Origin: a virus
DNA: 23,106 nt
IMG/VR virus record: IMGVR_UViG_3300044638_007655
Coordinates: 1 to 23,106 of that record
Strand: one strand, 5' to 3'
Positions 19,691 to 23,106 of this stretch are shown piece by piece. Made by a program: the position numbers and the translations under genes. Position 1 is the stretch's first letter. Each line of letters opens with the position of its first letter. The notes beneath the pieces were generated by a model that saw nothing but the letters and a program-made list of their open reading frames with translations, searched no databases and was not told where the DNA came from.

Positions 19691-20386
19691 GAAATGAATG
19701 AAGGAAATGTTTATAACATGCAGGATGTTTTTGGTTCAAAACTAAATTCTTCCGCTTTAGGCATTAAAAAAGTCAATAAAGAAATCAAATCTCAATTATT
19801 TGATTCTTTTAAACGTAATAAAATTAATAATAAAAAAGAAATAGTAAAAAAAACTTTTACTAATATTTTTGAAGCAGATGCACCACCTGTACTAGCTCCG
19901 GGTAAAGGTCAAGAAGCAGTTGGTAATGTATTTCCACCATTAACTGCAGATAACAAAACAGGTGCTGGAGTTGTTGTTGTAACAAATCCGGCAGGAACAT
20001 CAACAGACAGAGCAAGTTTTGGTATGGGATTTGAACTAGCTCCAACTTTAACAGCTTCAGTACAACAGTTTGTCAATCAATATGCTGATAAATACGATAA
20101 CAGTGCGGTAAGTAGAGATTATCAGGCAAAAGAACAAGCTAAGTTCAATTTACCACCAGAAGATAAAATTGTAACATGGCAAACAATGAATAATGCTGTT
20201 GCCAATCATCTTAATCAAAATTTAAAACAATTGTTACAAAAATATAATCTATATGTGTCAGATGAACAATCAGGTCGTGCAGCACCAAATGTTCCAACAG
20301 AAACATATCATTACGATCAATATTCTCGACAAGTTTATAAAATTAAAAACTATAATGACAATAGCTCTAATGGAAACAACACATGA
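19685..20386 (+). CDS. Late protein with possible internal prohead-protease site
   Basis: Function unknown; 233 residues. The first 60 residues are basic and Asn/Lys-rich. They end in VKKTFTNIFEADAPP, where IFE|A could be a T4-type cleavage site and TFTNIFE resembles a displaced capsid-targeting sequence. The middle is Gly/Pro/Val-rich and probably disordered, and then a helical part follows (LTASVQQFVNQYADKYDN, WQTMNNAVANHLNQNLKQLLQKY). The C-terminus is polar (NYNDNSSNGNN). It is first in a plus-strand late operon; its TGA overlaps the next ATG. M4 at 19694 is an alternative start. Confidence 0.65.
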   Translation: MQEMNEGNVYNMQDVFGSKLNSSALGIKKVNKEIKSQLFDSFKRNKINNKKEIVKKTFTNIFEADAPPVLAPGKGQEAVGNVFPPLTADNKTGAGVVVVTNPAGTSTDRASFGMGFELAPTLTASVQQFVNQYADKYDNSAVSRDYQAKEQAKFNLPPEDKIVTWQTMNNAVANHLNQNLKQLLQKYNLYVSDEQSGRAAPNVPTETYHYDQYSRQVYKIKNYNDNSSNGNNT

Positions 20387-20775
20387 AAAAACCAATTTTA
20401 TCTTTTAAAGCTTTTATGAATGAAGAATTGGCATTAGTTGGTCCTCCAGGTGGACCTGGAATGCCTCAGATGGGAATGCCTCCGGGTGGGATGCCAGCTC
20501 CTGGTATTCCTTCTAAAAAAGGTAAAAAGGGTATGAAGAGTATGCCACAACAACCCCAAATGGATCCTTTAAAACCACAACCTTATCAGGGGTTTACTAA
20601 TACACCAGAAACCGAAGCAAGACTTAGAAATTTAATTGTAACTCAGTTTGATGATCCTGATACTGCAGAAGAAGAAATTCCACAAGATGCTAAATGGCAG
20701 ACTTTAAATACTTCTCAAGGAAATGCATATCAACGAGAAGTTATGAAACTAAAAGCTTCTCACGGAATGCTATAA
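20383..20775 (+). CDS. Pro/Met-rich late protein with capsid-targeting-like leader
   Basis: A 130-residue protein. The start, MKKPILSFKAFMNEELA, contains the SFKAFMNE core of a capsid-targeting-like leader, with MNE14|E15 as a less ideal cleavage site. Residues 17-45 are a Gly/Pro/Met repeat region (GPPGGPGMPQMGMPPGGMP) followed by a basic patch (KKGKKGMK). The C-terminal 60 residues are helical (TEARLRNLIVTQFDDPD, AYQREVMKLKASHGML). No enzyme motif. The start overlaps the upstream stop (ATGA) and GGAAA lies upstream, as expected for an internal operon gene. Confidence 0.65.
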   Translation: MKKPILSFKAFMNEELALVGPPGGPGMPQMGMPPGGMPAPGIPSKKGKKGMKSMPQQPQMDPLKPQPYQGFTNTPETEARLRNLIVTQFDDPDTAEEEIPQDAKWQTLNTSQGNAYQREVMKLKASHGML

Positions 20776-20792
20776 TAAATTAAGTTTATTAT
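20772..20792. repeat. Short AT inverted repeat over the next start codon
   Basis: ATAATAAA, 5 bases, TTTATTAT is a perfect 8-bp inverted repeat that includes the stop (20773-20775) of one gene and the first bases of the ATG at 20791 of the next. It contains AATAAATT, a degenerate late box. A hairpin of only A-T pairs would be weak. Confidence 0.5.
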
Positions 20793-21660
20793 GATTGTAT
20801 ACAAAGAAAAAAAATGGTTAGTAACTGACTCTACTGGTAAAAAGGTATTGGGGACTCACTCATCTAAAAATAAAGCTATTAAACAATTGGCTGCAATTGA
20901 AATTTCAAAAAATAGCCGTAAAGAGGTTAGAGAATCTAAAATGCTTTCTTTTAAAGAATTTTTAAAAGAAAATACTTCTTCAACTCTTGAATACCATAAT
21001 GAACTAAATCCAAAGATTTGGGATGGTATGCAATTAAGAAAAGATATTAAATCAAAACTTTTAGATATTGGACGTACTTGGGTAGAGTGGGTTGGATTAC
21101 CAGAAAGTGCGGTAGAAGATTATATTCTAGTTGGTGGTAATGCAAGTTACGCATATACATCATATTCAGATATTGATCTTCACATTTTAGTTGATAAAAG
21201 AAAAATTGATAACTGCCCAAATCTAATAGATGACTATCTTAAAGATAAGAAACAACTTTGGTCACTTACACACGATATAACCATTCTAGGACATGATGTA
21301 GAAGTATATGCTCAAGACATCAAAGAGCCTGTGCCACCTGACCAGGGGGCTTATAGCCTTACTAGCGACCAATGGATCACTGAGCCTAAGCAACAAGAAG
21401 TAAATTTAGAAGATCCAAGTATTGAAAAGAAGGTCAACGAATATATTGAAAAAATTGATGATTTAATTTCATCAAATGCGGAAGATGAATCTTTTGATAA
21501 ACTCAAAGAAAAACTTAGAAATATGAGAAGTTCTGGACTCAAAAAGTCTGGAGAAGTGAGTATTGAGAATATGGTATTCAAGGAACTTCGAAATAGAGGT
21601 TACTTGGATAAAATGAATGCGTACATTAAATCAACACAGGATAAACGATTAAGTTTATAA
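20791..21660 (+). CDS. Nucleotidyltransferase-fold protein with an internal capsid-targeting-like leader
   Basis: Predicted nucleotidyltransferase, perhaps packaged in the head. Residues 1-40 form a small module (KKWLVTDSTGKKVLGTHSS then KAIKQLAAIEISK) that I recall in other phage proteins. Residue 51 is a methionine followed by LSFKEFLKE60|N61, almost a textbook T4-type capsid-targeting sequence. The catalytic part follows: YILVGGNASYAYTSYSDIDLHILVD with G115-G116, S119 and the metal pair D127-x-D129, and a likely third acid in DVEVYAQD (D169 or E171). The C-terminal 80 residues are helical and charged. An internal start at 20941 (GAGA 8 bases upstream) would make a 239-residue form with the leader at its N-terminus. 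Substrate unknown: tRNA, protein or nucleotide are all possible. Confidence 0.75.
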   Translation: MIVYKEKKWLVTDSTGKKVLGTHSSKNKAIKQLAAIEISKNSRKEVRESKMLSFKEFLKENTSSTLEYHNELNPKIWDGMQLRKDIKSKLLDIGRTWVEWVGLPESAVEDYILVGGNASYAYTSYSDIDLHILVDKRKIDNCPNLIDDYLKDKKQLWSLTHDITILGHDVEVYAQDIKEPVPPDQGAYSLTSDQWITEPKQQEVNLEDPSIEKKVNEYIEKIDDLISSNAEDESFDKLKEKLRNMRSSGLKKSGEVSIENMVFKELRNRGYLDKMNAYIKSTQDKRLSL

Positions 21661-21663
21661 ATA
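21656..21663 (+). promoter_or_regulatory. Perfect late promoter box TATAAATA overlapping a stop, ATG 5 bases downstream
   Basis: TATAAATA contains the nucleotidyltransferase stop TAA (21658-21660) and is followed after 5 bases by the ATG at 21669. Confidence 0.75.
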
Positions 21664-21668
21664 ATAAT

Positions 21669-22673
21669 ATGAATAACTTAGAATACTACAAAACACTCTA
21701 TGCACAACTTAAAGCCCAAATAAATCTTGTTGAAGCAAATATTGCACAAGCACAAGCGCAAGCCGTAGCAGCAACTGATATGACAGACATGGTATCAAGT
21801 GCACCTATTAAAACTACTGCTGGAACAGCCCCTCCAGGAGGTATTCCAATCCCTCCTGGATTAACACCAGCACCTGGAATATTACCAAGTTGGCCTATGC
21901 CTCCAATTGGTAGTCCAAGTTGGAATACATGGTTAAGTGAATGGGTACGATTAAATGCTCCTACACCACCACGTAGAGGAGAAACGCCAGCACAATATCA
22001 AGAAAGAAGAAGAGCAAATCAAGATTTACAGAAACAATTTGGAAGATGGCGTGATATGTACTGGAGATTGTCACAAGAAAGACCAATGATGGCGGGAGTT
22101 CAAGAAAGTACTAATTTGATTGAGAAACGATTTGATATTAGTAAGTTTAACAAATCAAAGAATAAGAGTAAGAAATCTACCAAAGATTATGATGGTGATG
22201 GTGAAGTAGAATCATCAGAGGATGAGTACTTTGGATCTAAAGATAAGGCAATCAAAAAGGCTATTGTTGATAAAAAGAAAAAGAAAACCCTTAAAGAAGG
22301 TACAGTTATTTCTGATGGTCAATTAAGCTACGGTGGTTTCCCAAGAATTTTAAAGGAAGCTAAAGGTCCATCATCTGCAGATATGCTTCAAGATTTTTTA
22401 GACAATGATGAAGGTGGATCTGCAGGGGGTTCTATTGATCCACAAATTCATTCTGAAATTTCTCAACACCTTAGTCAATTGATCAAAAAAGGAAGTTTAG
22501 ATCAAGCTGATTCTTCACATGCAGAAGGTCTTAAAGCATCATATGAACTTTTAGGTGGTAAAGGTGCATTTGCTGCACACATTGAAGATACATTGCAACG
22601 TATTGGTGATCAAAAAGATGCACGTGGTATGCGCGATGATCAAAATAAGATGTATTTTAGAGGAAACAGATAA
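21669..22673 (+). CDS. Late protein with EF-hand-type calcium loop and prohead-protease-like site
   Basis: Function unknown; 334 residues. It has an N-terminal coiled coil (EYYKTLYAQLKAQINLVEANIAQAQAQA), a Pro-rich region with Trp (about 54-100), and a charged helix (YQERRRANQDLQKQFGRW). Residues 173-184 read DYDGDGEVESSE, which fits all coordinating positions of a canonical 12-residue EF-hand loop; this KDYDGDG...DEYFGSKDKA module recurs in phage proteins. A Lys-rich run (KKKKKTLKE) leads to FPRILKE230|AKG, a capsid-targeting-like segment in mid-protein, so the C-terminal domain (about 231-334, helical) may be released by cleavage. It has its own late box and is followed by a terminator. Confidence 0.7.
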   Translation: MNNLEYYKTLYAQLKAQINLVEANIAQAQAQAVAATDMTDMVSSAPIKTTAGTAPPGGIPIPPGLTPAPGILPSWPMPPIGSPSWNTWLSEWVRLNAPTPPRRGETPAQYQERRRANQDLQKQFGRWRDMYWRLSQERPMMAGVQESTNLIEKRFDISKFNKSKNKSKKSTKDYDGDGEVESSEDEYFGSKDKAIKKAIVDKKKKKTLKEGTVISDGQLSYGGFPRILKEAKGPSSADMLQDFLDNDEGGSAGGSIDPQIHSEISQHLSQLIKKGSLDQADSSHAEGLKASYELLGGKGAFAAHIEDTLQRIGDQKDARGMRDDQNKMYFRGNR

Positions 22674-22703
22674 ATCGTACTAGAATTTGAACCTTTAGTA
22701 TGT

Positions 22704-22736
22704 CAACCCCCGAGAAGTTCGGGGGTTGTTTCTTTT
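22704..22736 (+). terminator. Rho-independent terminator
   Basis: A perfect 10-bp stem, CAACCCCCGA, loop GAAGT, TCGGGGGTTG, then TTTCTTTT. It ends the late unit and directly precedes the next late promoter box. Confidence 0.9.
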
Positions 22737-22737
22737 A

Positions 22738-22744
22738 ATAAATA
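22738..22744 (+). promoter_or_regulatory. Late promoter box ATAAATA for the last gene
   Basis: ATAAATA lies 7 bases before the ATG at 22752 and one base after the terminator's T tract. No Shine-Dalgarno sequence. Confidence 0.7.
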
Positions 22745-22751
22745 TTGTAGT

Positions 22752-23106
22752 ATGAAAACCTTTAAAGAATATTTACTTGAAGCAAACGATATTGTACCGT
22801 TTAATTACGGAGATAAAAAACCAAGAATAAATGACCACAGAGATCATGTACTTGGTCAGTTTTTACATTTTATCAAAAGTGAACTTCCAAATGTAAAAGG
22901 TGATGATGCAGGTATTCATGGTGAATTTAAAAAACACTTAGATGGATCAATATCTAAGATTTTAGGTGATGACTCTCAACACTTTGGAGAATTGCATAAA
23001 AATCTTACTACTCAATATGGTGAGCCTGATTTATATGATGCTCTTCAACATATAACCAAAACTACTCGTGATTCTCTTATAAAAGAAAGAGGATCAAGTG
23101 TTAGTG
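22752..23106 (+). CDS. Late protein with clear capsid-targeting leader (3' end outside window)
   Basis: The first 118 residues are visible and the frame is still open at the window edge. The start, MKTFKEYLLEANDI, is strikingly like the T4 internal-protein leader (about MKTYQEFIAE, cleaved by the prohead protease), with the predicted cut at LLE10|A11. After the leader comes a mixed polar, helical region with many His residues (DHRDHVLGQFLHFIKSEL, GIHGEFKKHLDGSISKIL, SQHFGELHKNL). No enzyme motif is seen in this part; the function is unknown and the rest of the protein is needed. The next gene or domain cannot be judged from here. Confidence 0.8.
   Translation, partial: MKTFKEYLLEANDIVPFNYGDKKPRINDHRDHVLGQFLHFIKSELPNVKGDDAGIHGEFKKHLDGSISKILGDDSQHFGELHKNLTTQYGEPDLYDALQHITKTTRDSLIKERGSSVS

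Overview
The window looks like part of the genome of a large, AT-rich, T4-type tailed phage, or a close environmental relative. Genes are tightly packed, often with 1-8 nt overlaps. Many genes are preceded by TATAAATA-like boxes of the T4 late-promoter type. Several proteins begin with a leader resembling the T4 capsid-targeting sequence, which ends in L-x-E. The PD-(D/E)XK exonuclease and RuvC-like resolvase are of types carried by T4-like phages. The host cannot be named from this sequence.

Layout: (1) 1-2460 holds nucleotide metabolism: the end of a flavin-dependent thymidylate synthase (thyX), a complete B12-dependent class II ribonucleotide reductase (nrdJ), tRNA-Asn(GTT) and a terminator. 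(2) 2473-4657 holds a secreted trypsin-like protease, a RuvC-like nuclease, and, on the minus strand, an FmdB-type zinc ribbon and an HNH endonuclease. (3) 4656-8587 encodes two large low-complexity proteins with candidate prohead-protease sites. (4) 8594-9881 holds a PD-(D/E)XK exonuclease and a NUMOD-like DNA-binding protein behind their own sigma70-like promoter. (5) 9888-15693 is a late block, probably of virion proteins, including a 790-residue protein with a capsid-targeting-like N-terminus and an HNH-like C-terminus. It ends at a bidirectional terminator. (6) 15718-17521 is a minus-strand block of small genes plus tRNA-Tyr(GTA), including an RMF-like protein and two short genes of 57 and 44 codons. 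(7) 17522-19690 has one plus-strand late gene facing a minus-strand set of small beta-rich, partly paralogous proteins. (8) 19685-23106 is a plus-strand series of late genes with capsid-targeting-like sequences, including a nucleotidyltransferase. The last gene runs off the window.

Two themes connect the genes. First, transcript starts appear to coincide with start codons. Three minus-strand promoters share the exact layout TTGACN, 16 nt, TANANT, 6 nt, ATG. Most late boxes lie 5 or 7 nt before an ATG that has no Shine-Dalgarno sequence, while genes inside operons often do have one. This predicts widespread leaderless or near-leaderless mRNAs. Second, enzymes (HNH-like nuclease, nucleotidyltransferase) and acidic or calcium-loop proteins carry capsid-targeting-like leaders. 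They may be packed in the head and delivered into the host at infection. No function was tested; all assignments come from motifs read by eye.
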